Shown: piece after piece, positions 7,545 through 15,204 of the stretch
Numbering within the stretch: the stretch's first letter is position 1
Layout: each line of letters opens with the position of its first letter
From: Clostridia bacterium
GTDB taxonomy: Bacteria > Bacillota > Clostridia > Oscillospirales > Ruminococcaceae
Length of the DNA stretch: 30,550 nt
Assembly (NCBI GenBank): GCA_021152595.1
Contig: JAGKVC010000013.1
Location: 1 to 30,550 of the forward strand
Reading direction: 5' to 3'
Notes under the pieces: model-generated
What the model saw: the letters and a program-made list of their open reading frames with translations, nothing else
What the model was told of the DNA's origin: nothing
The model's database searches: none
Translations under genes and position numbers: made by a program

Positions 7545-8576
7545 TTAATTCTGCTTGTCCACGAAGTCCGCAATGACCTGTGCGACTTCTTCGGGCTTCT
7601 GATTGTAGATGAAGTGGCTTCCGGGGATATTGACAACCTCGCAGTTTCCGATTGATTCAAGATACGCGGCGCGTTTTTCGCGGTATGCGATTTCCGTCTC
7701 GGTCTGCTGTGCATCCCACCATTTCTGTGCCGCATCGGGATCCGGCATGTCATAGAGCGCGGTGACAAACGCCTCTGCATCCTCGAATGTCTCAAAATCC
7801 GTCGAGACATAGAGCTTCGGGATCTCATCCTCTTTGATCAGACTCCACGCCGCGCGCATATTCTGATTGAAATTCATCATCTCATTGATGATGGAACGGG
7901 AATACTCCTTCGGATTATAGTTGAAGAGCGCGGTGAATTCGTCCCGATATGCGGAGACGAATATATCATTGAACGAACGGTACACGCCGAGCTTGTAGAG
8001 TATCTGATAGAGCAGGGGCGTGCGGTATTGTTTCTGATCTTCCTCGGTATCCTCCATTGTTGCCGGATTGATCGTATCAAGGAAGATCATGCTGTCGATC
8101 TCCTCGGGATAGGTGTATTCCCAGTAGGTCGCATACATGCCGCTCATGGAATGGGGCATGAGCGTATAGGGCGCTTCGATACCGGCATTCCTGAGCGCCG
8201 TGCGTGTGCTGTCAACGATATATTTCGCGGTGATTTCGGCGTCGGTTTCCTCGGTGACGCCGTAGCCCGGGCGCGTGACCACGACAAGGCTGATATCGTC
8301 TCTGAGGTACTTGGCAAAATCGCGCATATCTGCGGTGAATTCTGCATCGCCGCTGCCGGGCATGACGATGAGCTGATGTGCGCCGTCCCCGAATTTGCAG
8401 ATGTTCATCTGATAATCGCCGGCATCATAATAATGCAGCAGATCGTGCTGTTCGAGATATTCCTTGTCCGCCTTGCGCGCATGCATCTGATAGAAGAAAC
8501 AGACCGCAAGAAGCAATATTGTAATAATTAGCAATATCAAAAGAATTTTGACGATGATTTTCAATGCTTTTTTCAT
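7545..8576 (-). CDS. Membrane-anchored alpha/beta hydrolase
   Basis: This 343-residue protein has a single N-terminal membrane helix (about residues 5-28, very Leu/Ile-rich), and the rest is an alpha/beta hydrolase fold, presumably outside the cell. Supporting motifs are HQLIVMPGSGDAEF (oxyanion region), VVVTRPGYGVTEE, the nucleophile elbow PHSMSGMYATYW and a C-terminal IPGSHFIYNQKPEEV that should carry the catalytic His. The elbow reads P-H-S-M-S-G instead of the standard G-x-S-x-G, which some membrane-anchored Firmicute hydrolases share (from memory). The substrate cannot be told. Ribosome-site signal is weak (GAGAG/AGGA upstream). The gene lies only about 35 bases after a strong terminator, so it may live on read-through. 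Confidence 0.88.
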   Translation of the reverse strand: MKKALKIIVKILLILLIITILLLAVCFFYQMHARKADKEYLEQHDLLHYYDAGDYQMNICKFGDGAHQLIVMPGSGDAEFTADMRDFAKYLRDDISLVVVTRPGYGVTEETDAEITAKYIVDSTRTALRNAGIEAPYTLMPHSMSGMYATYWEYTYPEEIDSMIFLDTINPATMEDTEEDQKQYRTPLLYQILYKLGVYRSFNDIFVSAYRDEFTALFNYNPKEYSRSIINEMMNFNQNMRAAWSLIKEDEIPKLYVSTDFETFEDAEAFVTALYDMPDPDAAQKWWDAQQTETEIAYREKRAAYLESIGNCEVVNIPGSHFIYNQKPEEVAQVIADFVDKQN

Positions 8577-8609
8577 GGCGTTACTCTCTTCATCCTTTTC
8601 TGATAATAT

Positions 8610-8647
8610 AAAAAAGCCATAGTATTTTTTACGATACTATGGCTTTT
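8610..8647 (-). terminator. Intrinsic terminator after the zinc-ribbon gene
   Basis: A 14-base-pair stem (8612-8625 with 8634-8647) has AAAAGCCATAGTAT as one arm and an eight-base loop, and on the minus strand the GGC-rich base is followed by six T. The hairpin is nearly symmetric, so some plus-strand activity is possible. It separates the zinc-ribbon gene from the alpha/beta hydrolase. Confidence 0.9.
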
Positions 8648-8679
8648 CAGGACGCTGTACAAGTGCAGTCTTCCGCGGA

Positions 8680-9120
8680 TCAGATGCCGATATTGCCGGT
8701 GCTGTCTGCATTGAAGAACTGATTGCTGGTTTCGGTATAATAATCGTTTTCCTCGAGGGAGGTGAAGTCCTCGTCCTCCGGATCGGGCAGTCGCGCACCG
8801 CAGACTCCGCAGAAGATGTTTTTCTCGCTGTTTTCCGCATCGCACTTCGGGCACATTTTGTAGCCGCGCAGTGTATTCAGCTCGAACTTCATTTTCTTGA
8901 TGCGGCGGCGGCGTGCATCAATGTCATCGCAGAGGGCACGGAATACCGAGGGATCCTCATCGGGATTCTTGTAGTATTTCTTGCCGAGATCTGCGAAAAT
9001 CTCAACGATACGCTCTTCCTCATAGAGGATCTTGCGCTTGAGATTGCTGACTTCAGATACATTAGAAGCTTTCTCGCTCAATCCGCGTCCAACATCACTG
9101 ACCTTATCAAAGATGCTCAT
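8680..9120 (-). CDS. Zinc-ribbon protein with N-terminal coiled coil
   Basis: This 146-residue protein starts with MSIFDKVSDVGRGLSEKASN and then has a charged helical region (about residues 25-85) likely to form a coiled coil. A four-cysteine zinc ribbon follows, with C90-x2-C93 and C104-x2-C107, and then a very acidic tail. The type is widespread in Firmicutes as an uncharacterised zinc-ribbon-domain protein; its function is unknown. The ATG at 9118-9120 is preceded by GGAG. It has its own strong promoter at 9221-9249 and its own terminator, so it is a single-gene unit. Confidence 0.85.
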   Translation of the reverse strand: MSIFDKVSDVGRGLSEKASNVSEVSNLKRKILYEEERIVEIFADLGKKYYKNPDEDPSVFRALCDDIDARRRRIKKMKFELNTLRGYKMCPKCDAENSEKNIFCGVCGARLPDPEDEDFTSLEENDYYTETSNQFFNADSTGNIGI

Positions 9121-9220
9121 GTTACACACTCCAATCCGCACGGATTTCCGCCGCAGCAGGGGAATCCGGCGCTGTTATTCGCATTTCTGCAAAGCAGAGC
9201 TGCAATTTATCTGTAATATT

Positions 9221-9249
9221 ATTATACACAATCTGCCGCGCCTTGTCAA
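9221..9249 (-). promoter_or_regulatory. Near-consensus sigma-A promoter of the zinc-ribbon gene
   Basis: TTGACA (9244-9249, minus strand) and TATAAT (9221-9226) are separated by exactly 17 bases, a perfect match to the vegetative consensus. The start would be near 9214, giving a leader of about 95 bases. The promoter sits directly downstream of the ACT gene. Confidence 0.93.
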
Positions 9250-9306
9250 GGGCTGGCATCAGAATTCAGCAGATTTCAGCATTTCGACGATTTTCACCTG
9301 ATGGAA

Positions 9307-9741
9307 TCAGCCGTTATAGGCTTCCTCCGGCGTCAGGATCTCGATGCCCTTCGCTTTCAGCGCGCTGATCGTCGTAGCAATATCGTCCACACGGAACACC
9401 GTATCAGCTCTGCCGGGGATGCGGTTGACGAATGCATACATATACTCGACATTGACGCCTGCCTCATTGATCGCCTCGAGTACCTCCGCAACGCCGCCCG
9501 GTCTGTCGGGGAGCTTGACGCCGATGACCTCAGCGGTTTTATAAGTCCACTCATTTGCTTTGAGGAGTTTTTCAGTCTCGTCCGGCTTGTTGACGATAAC
9601 GCGCAGAATGCCGAAATCGCGTGTATCCGCAAGGCTCAGCGTGCGCAGGTCGATGTCGGCATCGGCGAGCAGGCGGGTGAGCTCCGCGAGCTTTCCGGGC
9701 TGATTTTCCACAAAAATCGAGATTTGCTTGATCGTATCCAT
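9307..9741 (-). CDS. Double ACT-domain protein, probable amino-acid sensor
   Basis: This 144-residue protein consists of two ACT domains, with no catalytic domain. The first (residues 1-70) has QISIFVENQPGKLAELTRLLADADIDLRTLSLAD. The second (70-144) has GVKLPDRPGGVAEVLEAINEAGVNVEYMYAF. ACT pairs bind amino acids; stand-alone forms like this are often encoded next to phenylacetate-CoA ligase and indolepyruvate oxidoreductase genes in anaerobes (recalled), as here. AGGAGGATT precedes the ATG at 9739-9741; longer readings upstream have no support. It is the last gene of the pncB-ior-paaK run. Ligand unknown; aromatic or branched amino acids are a reasonable guess from context. Confidence 0.92.
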   Translation of the reverse strand: MDTIKQISIFVENQPGKLAELTRLLADADIDLRTLSLADTRDFGILRVIVNKPDETEKLLKANEWTYKTAEVIGVKLPDRPGGVAEVLEAINEAGVNVEYMYAFVNRIPGRADTVFRVDDIATTISALKAKGIEILTPEEAYNG

Positions 9742-9767
9742 GAGAATCCTCCTTTTTGACGGGGATA

Positions 9768-10706
9768 TCATTTTCTGACAAACCCCGGATAGTAAATTGA
9801 ATAGCCGTCGATATAGATAAACAGCGGATAGATGTCCTTCATAATGCCGGGTGTGCCTGCGTCCTCCGGATCCAGATACATGGCGATGAATCCGGGATGC
9901 TGTTTGCTTTCGACATAATTGCCCTTGCTGAATGTGCGGCCGTCGCCTGCGTTCATTTCCCATTTGCCGTCGGAGAATTGCAGACGGAACTGCAGCGGCT
10001 CCTCCGGCGCGATATTGTAGCGCAGACGCATCATGCTCAGTCCGGCTTCAACGGATTCTTCCGAAATCTGCTCCGTGTACTGCTCAATATCGGGATCATA
10101 ATACGCGATCGAGTATTTGTCTTCGCGTATGGCTGCCTCGATATCATAGTTGACAGCGAAATCCGCGCTGCCTTCATAGCTGCCGTCGAGCTTGAAGCCG
10201 AAGGCAGGTACACAGAGAAAATCGCCGTGCCGTTCAATGGCAGCAGGTGCGTCCTTATCGCGGAACAGAAAGACCGGCAGCTTTGAGCTGTAGATCGCGC
10301 TGTCGGAGAGATAGACTCTCGGCATCACCGGCGACGGATAGGATCCGGTCTCGTTGAGCTTCGGGATCCGGTCTGCGAATGCGCTTTCATTCGCACCTTC
10401 GTAGCCGAATTTCAACATGGCATTGTCAAAGGCGTAGCTGCCGTTCCATGTTACGGCGCTGTTTGCTGCGAGATTCTGCTTGATCGTGAATTTTCCGTTT
10501 TCAAGCGTGATCGTGTCGCTCGGTTCCGGATCGGTCTCGGCAATGACCTTGCTGATCGCAGCATCGGGATCACTGCGGAAGTCGTCGTTATAGTTATAGG
10601 TTCCGTTGATATTGACATAGGTTCCGTCTGTCTGAACAGCGGCAGAGCCGCAGCCGGTGAGCAGCAGCGCAGCGGTGATAATTGTCATTCCATGATGTTT
10701 TTTCAT
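9768..10706 (-). CDS. Predicted lipoprotein of unknown function
   Basis: This 312-residue protein begins with a lipoprotein signal peptide: positive residues, a hydrophobic core and a lipobox LLTGC with Cys19. The mature part is a soluble, acidic, beta-rich sequence (for example GTYVNINGTYNYNDDF, TITLENGKFTIKQN, LRLQFSDGKWEMNAGDGR-like strands) that suggests one or two lipocalin-like or beta-sandwich modules. It has no motif I can name. It lies between paaK and the ACT gene with 37- and 26-base gaps, thus probably co-transcribed, although a surface lipoprotein is an unexpected member of a cytoplasmic pathway operon. Confidence 0.85.
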   Translation of the reverse strand: MKKHHGMTIITAALLLTGCGSAAVQTDGTYVNINGTYNYNDDFRSDPDAAISKVIAETDPEPSDTITLENGKFTIKQNLAANSAVTWNGSYAFDNAMLKFGYEGANESAFADRIPKLNETGSYPSPVMPRVYLSDSAIYSSKLPVFLFRDKDAPAAIERHGDFLCVPAFGFKLDGSYEGSADFAVNYDIEAAIREDKYSIAYYDPDIEQYTEQISEESVEAGLSMMRLRYNIAPEEPLQFRLQFSDGKWEMNAGDGRTFSKGNYVESKQHPGFIAMYLDPEDAGTPGIMKDIYPLFIYIDGYSIYYPGFVRK

Positions 10707-10743
10707 TGCGTATATTACTCCGTTCAGAAAGATTATTTATGAA

Positions 10744-12051
10744 TCAGTCGTGCAGCTTGCGTCTGTCAATGACGCGGACAGCCTTGCCCTCACTGCGCGC
10801 GAGAGTTTTCGGCGAGACCAGATGTACCTTCGGATTGATGCCGAGCATGGTCTTGATTGCACCAGCGAGTGCCTTTTCCTTATCCTGAACGTCCTTCATC
10901 TTATCGGAGAACTGATCCGGATTCATTTCCACGCTGATATCGAGTGTATCGGTATTGTTCTTGCGGTCCACCTCGATGAGATAGTTCGGGGAGTAGCCCT
11001 GCTCGATCAGGACGGTCTCGATCTGCGATGGGAATACATTGACGCCGCGGATGATCATCATATCATCGCTTCTGCCCATCGGCTTTGCCATCTTGATCAG
11101 GGTTCTGCCGCAGGAGCATTTTTTTCGCGAAAGCACACAGAGATCGCGTGTGCGGTAGCGGAGCAGCGGGAATGCCTCTTTTGTGATGCTCGTAAAGACG
11201 AGTTCGCCGACAGATCCCTCCGGCAGTACCTCGCCGGTCTCCGGATCAATAATCTCAGGAATGAAGTGATCCTCATTGATATGCATGCCGGACTGCTCCT
11301 CACATTCAAAGGCAACGCCCGGACCTGAAATCTCAGTCAGACCGAAGATATCATAAGCCTTGATGCCGAGCGATTTCTCGATGGAGCGGCGCATTTCCTC
11401 TGTCCACGGCTCTGCACCGAAGATACCTGCCTTCAGCTTGATATCATCGGGAGTGAGTCCCATGTCGTGCAGCGTTTCGCCGATGTATGCAGCATAGGAA
11501 GGTGTGCAGCAAAGGATTGTCGCACCGAGATCGCGCATAAACTGGATCTGGCGCTCGGTATTGCCCGAGGACATCGGCAGCGTCAGACATCCTGCCTTGT
11601 GCGAGCCGCCGTGCAGTCCCATACCGCCGGTGAACAGACCGTAGCCGTATGCGATCTGACAGACATCATCCTCATTGCCGCCTGCTGCGGTAATGGCTCT
11701 GGCACAGCAGTCCTCCCAGAGATCAACGTCATGCTGGGTATAGAAAGCAACAACGCGCTTGCCGGTTGTACCGCTGGTCGAGTGGATTCTGACGCAGTCG
11801 GAGAGCGGCTTTGCGAGCAGCCCGAAGGGATATGCCTCGCGCAGACCGGCTTTCGAGAGAAACGGCAGCTTGTGCAGATCGTCAACAGACTGGATGTCCT
11901 CCGGTTTTACGCCTTTTTTGTCCATGAGATCTTTGTAGTAGGGGACGTTTTCGTAGACATGCTTTACCTGCTTGACGAGGCGCTCATTCTGGAGCTTTCT
12001 CATGTCTTCGGGGGACATTGTTTCAATGTCCGGTTGCCAATACTTTGCCAT
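10744..12051 (-). CDS. Phenylacetate-CoA ligase homologue
   Basis: This 435-residue AMP-forming ligase of the PaaK family shows the P-loop-like HSTSGTTGKRV (residues 90-100), YGYGLFTGGMGLHGG, the adenylate motif YDIFGLTEISGPGV, LRYRTRDL and the C-terminal GVNVFPSQIE and SPNYLIEVDR. Enzymes of this family join aryl acids to CoA using ATP. Beside iorAB it may act on phenylacetate, indoleacetate or related acids, or run in reverse to make ATP from aryl-acetyl-CoA; which direction is used cannot be read from the sequence. AAAGGAA precedes the ATG. It follows the iorB/mini-ORF region and precedes a lipoprotein gene by 37 bases. I give no symbol because the substrate is not settled, although paaK would be the usual label. 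Confidence 0.93.
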   Translation of the reverse strand: MAKYWQPDIETMSPEDMRKLQNERLVKQVKHVYENVPYYKDLMDKKGVKPEDIQSVDDLHKLPFLSKAGLREAYPFGLLAKPLSDCVRIHSTSGTTGKRVVAFYTQHDVDLWEDCCARAITAAGGNEDDVCQIAYGYGLFTGGMGLHGGSHKAGCLTLPMSSGNTERQIQFMRDLGATILCCTPSYAAYIGETLHDMGLTPDDIKLKAGIFGAEPWTEEMRRSIEKSLGIKAYDIFGLTEISGPGVAFECEEQSGMHINEDHFIPEIIDPETGEVLPEGSVGELVFTSITKEAFPLLRYRTRDLCVLSRKKCSCGRTLIKMAKPMGRSDDMMIIRGVNVFPSQIETVLIEQGYSPNYLIEVDRKNNTDTLDISVEMNPDQFSDKMKDVQDKEKALAGAIKTMLGINPKVHLVSPKTLARSEGKAVRVIDRRKLHD

Positions 12052-12124
12052 TGGGGTTCATTCCTTTCAAATATAATGATTTCCGTCTGTTTCTGATTCG
12101 TATGTAATTGTGCATGTACATCTG

Positions 12125-12211
12125 TTACATCATATTGCGCAGACGGAAATCGAGCTCCTGCAATGTTTTACAGTATGCGTCAGTATTTCCGTGTTTCTGT
12201 TCCATGATCAT
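12125..12211 (-). CDS. Possible mini-ORF between iorB and the CoA ligase
   Basis: After the iorB stop the minus strand holds an open frame that ends at 12125 with KTLQELDFRLRNMM. The same frame is open upstream to 12343, inside the iorB tail in another frame. The first good start is ATG at 12209-12211, ten bases after GGAG, giving 28 residues (MIMEQKHGNTDAYCKTLQEL and onward). Just before it the frame reads KICGDC, which looks protein-like but has no conventional start. It may be a small protein, a leader peptide, or the remnant of a longer cysteine-containing protein. The rest of the 228-base gap (12052-12279) shows no terminator or clear promoter. Confidence 0.3.
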   Translation of the reverse strand: MIMEQKHGNTDAYCKTLQELDFRLRNMM

Positions 12212-12279
12212 GGGGATACAGTCTCCGCAGATCTTTGTGCCGTGCAGCGCACTGACATAAAGCGGAGATGTTCCGGAAA

Positions 12280-12852
12280 TTAAGCGTCTCTGCCGAGTGC
12301 GAATGCCTTGCGGTTCATTTCGATGAACTTTTCCGGCACGCACTGGTTCAGCGCCTCCTGCCAGACGGACTCATCAAAGTCCATCTTTCTGGAGACAACG
12401 CCCATCAGCACGACATTGGAAGCCTTTGCGCTGCCTGCCTGCTCCGCGAGGGAGAGTGCATCCACAGCGGTGACATCAATGTTCATGGACTTGAGATTCT
12501 CGATGATGCCCTGCGGATAGGATGCCGCACCGGTGATCACCGGCATCGGATCGAGCGTCTGTGTCGAGGTGACGATCTTGCCGCCCTTTTTGAGGTAGCC
12601 TGCCCAGCGGGCAGCCTCGAGCAGCTCAAAGGAGATGATGACATCTGCCTCGCCCTTCTCAACGGTCGGGGAGTAGACGGCATCACCGTACTTGACATAG
12701 GTGACGACGGAGCCGCCGCGCTGCGACATGCCGTGAACCTCACTGACTTTCACGGCAAAGCCCTGCTGCAACAGCACGTTGCCGAGGATGCGGCTTGCGA
12801 GCAGGGAACCCTGTCCGCCGACGCCGACGATCATAACAGATTTTGTTTCCAT
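12280..12852 (-). CDS. iorB: Indolepyruvate ferredoxin oxidoreductase, beta subunit
   Basis: This 190-residue protein is the gamma-domain subunit of the 2-oxoacid:ferredoxin oxidoreductase family. It has SVMIVGVGGQGSLLASRILG at the N-terminus, then VSEVHGMSQRGGSVVTYVKYG, ADVIISFELLEAARW and a terminal VPEKFIEMNRKAFALG. With IorA it oxidises indolepyruvate and other aryl pyruvates to the acyl-CoA and CO2, reducing ferredoxin. I chose the ATG at 12850-12852, eight bases after AGAGG; a TTG two codons earlier sits too close to the ribosome site. Unusually, two small genes lie between iorA and iorB. Length is normal for the family. Confidence 0.95.
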   Translation of the reverse strand: METKSVMIVGVGGQGSLLASRILGNVLLQQGFAVKVSEVHGMSQRGGSVVTYVKYGDAVYSPTVEKGEADVIISFELLEAARWAGYLKKGGKIVTSTQTLDPMPVITGAASYPQGIIENLKSMNIDVTAVDALSLAEQAGSAKASNVVLMGVVSRKMDFDESVWQEALNQCVPEKFIEMNRKAFALGRDA

Positions 12853-12892
12853 ATTCAATACCTCTTGATATTCATTCAGATTTCATCCGTCG

Positions 12893-12910
12893 CCGCAGAT
12901 CTGTCTGCGG
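12893..12910 (-). other. Intercistronic hairpin upstream of iorB
   Basis: A perfect 7-base-pair stem CCGCAGA/TCTGCGG with a four-base loop lies about 40 bases before the iorB start. No T-run follows on the minus strand, so it is not an intrinsic terminator. It could affect RNA processing or stability. Confidence 0.4.
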
Positions 12911-12935
12911 TACGGGCTGCGGATCTCACGATCCG

Positions 12936-13172
12936 TCAATAGTAGCCCTCATCATCTTTCCACGCTTTATAGGTTGTGATGAGCTGCCAGACAGCGACTG
13001 CGACGCAAAGCACAACGGCGACCGACGCCTTGATGATAAAGCGCGGACCGAGTGTAAAGTGCGTTGCAAGGAACCAGAGCGTGCCGAAGAGCAGCGCAAG
13101 CAGAATCGGCACACAGATACAGGTGCGGATAAATTTCCCCTTCGGGGAGAGCTTTTCATAATTCAGCGGCAT
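12936..13172 (-). CDS. Small membrane protein, unknown
   Basis: This 78-residue protein has two predicted membrane helices (about residues 15-37 and 47-66), a basic N-terminus MPLNYEKLSPKGKF and an acidic C-terminal tail KAWKDDEGYY. TGAGGAAA lies upstream of the ATG. It sits between the zinc-ribbon gene (9 bases) and iorB (83 bases) and is therefore probably translated with them. No family recognised; a role in placing the oxidoreductase at the membrane would be only a guess. Confidence 0.75.
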   Translation of the reverse strand: MPLNYEKLSPKGKFIRTCICVPILLALLFGTLWFLATHFTLGPRFIIKASVAVVLCVAVAVWQLITTYKAWKDDEGYY

Positions 13173-13181
13173 GGTATTTCC

Positions 13182-13391
13182 TCATTTTCTTTCACGGAAC
13201 ATTTCGATCTTTCCGCATTTCGGGCAGACATAGAGCTGCACATTGAGCGAGCCGGCGAGCAGATGCTCCCAGTGCTCAATAAACCAGCCGTATCTGCCGA
13301 GCTGGATGCGGTGCGCGCCGTGATATTCGAGCAGGATATCACAGTACGGGCAGTAGATCTGCCGGATTTTTCTTTGTGTTTTTCGTTTCAT
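13182..13391 (-). CDS. Small zinc-ribbon protein, unknown
   Basis: This 69-residue basic protein has two CxxC knuckles, C14-P-Y-C17 and C56-P-K-C59, about 38 residues apart, which would form one zinc ribbon. The middle is aromatic and His-rich (YGWFIEHWEHLL). It lies 47 bases after iorA and 9 bases before the small membrane gene. The ribosome site is weak (GAAAGAGA). It resembles small nucleic-acid-binding-protein-like ribbons found widely in Ruminococcaceae, but I cannot name a function. Confidence 0.75.
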   Translation of the reverse strand: MKRKTQRKIRQIYCPYCDILLEYHGAHRIQLGRYGWFIEHWEHLLAGSLNVQLYVCPKCGKIEMFRERK

Positions 13392-13438
13392 ATTGCAATG
13401 TCTCTTTCATGTTGTATTACGTGTCTAAATGATTTCGA

Positions 13439-15166
13439 TTACTTCTGAATTGCGTCGAATTTGCAAAGCTCCTCACAGATGCCGCAGCCGACACACTGTG
13501 TATGGTCGATGCAGGCCTTGCCGTCCTTCATGGAGATCGCAGGGCAGCCGAGCTTCAGGCACATCTTGCAGCTCTTGCACTTGTCCGTATCGACGTGGAG
13601 CGGCGGATTGTGCTTGACATATTTCAGCAGTGCGCAGGGACGGCGGCTGATGATCACAGAGGGCTCATCGACAGCGAGTTCCTCGGTGATTGCCTTTTCC
13701 ATTTCTGCGAGGTGATACGGATCTGCAACGCGGACACGCTTGATGCCGATTGCATGGCAGAGTGCCTCGAGATCGACGGCAGCAGCCGGATCGCCCTTGA
13801 GGTTCTTGCCGGTGGTCGGGTTCTGCTGGTGACCGGTCATGCCGGTGATTGAGTTATCAAGGATGATGACCGTCGAGTTGGATGCATTGTATGCGACATT
13901 GACGAGCGAATTGAGACCGGTGTGCATAAAGGTCGAGTCACCGATCACAGCGACGGTCTTATTCTGGGATTTCTCGCCGAGCACCTTGTTGAAGCCGTGC
14001 AGGCAGGAGACAGAGGAGCCCATGCAGATTGTCCAGTCGATGGATTCGAGCGGCTTTGCAGCGCCGAGCGTATAGCAGCCGATATCGCCGGAAACGGTGA
14101 TCTTGTGCTTTGCAAGCGTATAGAACACGCCGCGGTGCGGACATCCGGCACACATGACAGGCGGACGGATCGGCAGATTTTCCGGATACGGTGTGACCTC
14201 CGGTGTTGTACCGAGCAGCTTTTCCGCGATAATGACCTGATTGAGCTCACCGATGCAGCCGAAGATCTCCTTGCCCTTGCAGTCGATGCCCAGAGCCTTT
14301 GCGTGCTGCTCGAGGATGCCGTCCAGCTCCTCAATGATGTAGACGGTCTTGCACTTTGCGGCAAAATCGAGGAACAGCTTATCCGGCAGCGGATTGGTCA
14401 TGCCGAGCTTCAGATAGTTGACCTTGCTGCCGAGTGCGTCCTTCGCGTACTGATAAGCAGCGCCGCAGGTGATGACACCGATCTCAGAACCGTTGTCCTC
14501 AACCTTGTTGATCGGAGCGGTCTCCGCATAGGCGATGAGCTTTTTGGTACGCTCCTCAACAACTACGTGACGGCCCTTTGCATTTGCAGGCACCATGACG
14601 TACTTCTGCGGATTCTTTGCGTAGGGCTTGAGTTCCTTTTCCTGTCTCGGGAGCTGCTCGACCGCACTCTGGGAGTGTGCGACTCTGGTGGCGGTACGGA
14701 TCAGCACCGGTGTATCGAATTCCTCGGAAAGGTCATAGCCGAGAATTGCAAAATCCTTGCACTCCTGCGAATCAGAGGGCTCGAGCATCGGCACCTTGGA
14801 TGCGATTGCATGGTGACGGGAATCCTGCTCATTCTGCGAGGAATGCATACCGGGATCATCTGCAACTGCAATGACCAGACCGCCGTTGACACCGGTATAA
14901 GCCGCAGTATAGAGCGGATCGGCAGCAACATTGAGACCGACATGCTTCATCGCAGCGAAGGCTCTTGCGCCTGCGAAGGAAGCGCCCAGTGCCGATTCAA
15001 CAGCGACTTTCTCATTCGGAGCCCATTCTGCATAGACTTCGTCGTACTTTGCAATCGTCTCGGTGATCTCGGTGGAGGGGGTACCGGGGTAGCTGGATGC
15101 AAACCGGCAGCCTGCCTCATAAAGACCTCTGGCGAATGCTTCGTTTCCAAGCATCAGTTTTTTCAT
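13439..15166 (-). CDS. iorA: Indolepyruvate ferredoxin oxidoreductase, alpha subunit
   Basis: This 575-residue protein carries the pyrimidine-binding and thiamine-diphosphate domains and ends in a bacterial ferredoxin domain. N-terminal LMLGNEAFARGLYEAGCRFASSYPGTPSTEI is typical (first 35 residues). The middle holds RPPVMCAGCPHRGVF, SGDIGCYTLG and the ThDP-site segment VIGDSTFMHTGLNSL. The C-terminus has two cysteine clusters, C530-x2-C533-x2-C536 with C541 and C558-x2-C561-x2-C564 with C568, for two [4Fe-4S] centres. With IorB it converts aryl pyruvates to aryl-acetyl-CoA using ferredoxin. AAAGGAG precedes the ATG. It is 38 bases after the lipoprotein gene. Confidence 0.96.
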   Translation of the reverse strand: MKKLMLGNEAFARGLYEAGCRFASSYPGTPSTEITETIAKYDEVYAEWAPNEKVAVESALGASFAGARAFAAMKHVGLNVAADPLYTAAYTGVNGGLVIAVADDPGMHSSQNEQDSRHHAIASKVPMLEPSDSQECKDFAILGYDLSEEFDTPVLIRTATRVAHSQSAVEQLPRQEKELKPYAKNPQKYVMVPANAKGRHVVVEERTKKLIAYAETAPINKVEDNGSEIGVITCGAAYQYAKDALGSKVNYLKLGMTNPLPDKLFLDFAAKCKTVYIIEELDGILEQHAKALGIDCKGKEIFGCIGELNQVIIAEKLLGTTPEVTPYPENLPIRPPVMCAGCPHRGVFYTLAKHKITVSGDIGCYTLGAAKPLESIDWTICMGSSVSCLHGFNKVLGEKSQNKTVAVIGDSTFMHTGLNSLVNVAYNASNSTVIILDNSITGMTGHQQNPTTGKNLKGDPAAAVDLEALCHAIGIKRVRVADPYHLAEMEKAITEELAVDEPSVIISRRPCALLKYVKHNPPLHVDTDKCKSCKMCLKLGCPAISMKDGKACIDHTQCVGCGICEELCKFDAIQK

Positions 15167-15204
15167 GTGTATTCTCCTTTATTCGGTTCCGGAATCAGAA
15201 CCGT

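Noticed and set aside
9250..9306. Terminator after the ACT gene.
   Set aside because: No stable stem with T-run could be found before the next promoter.
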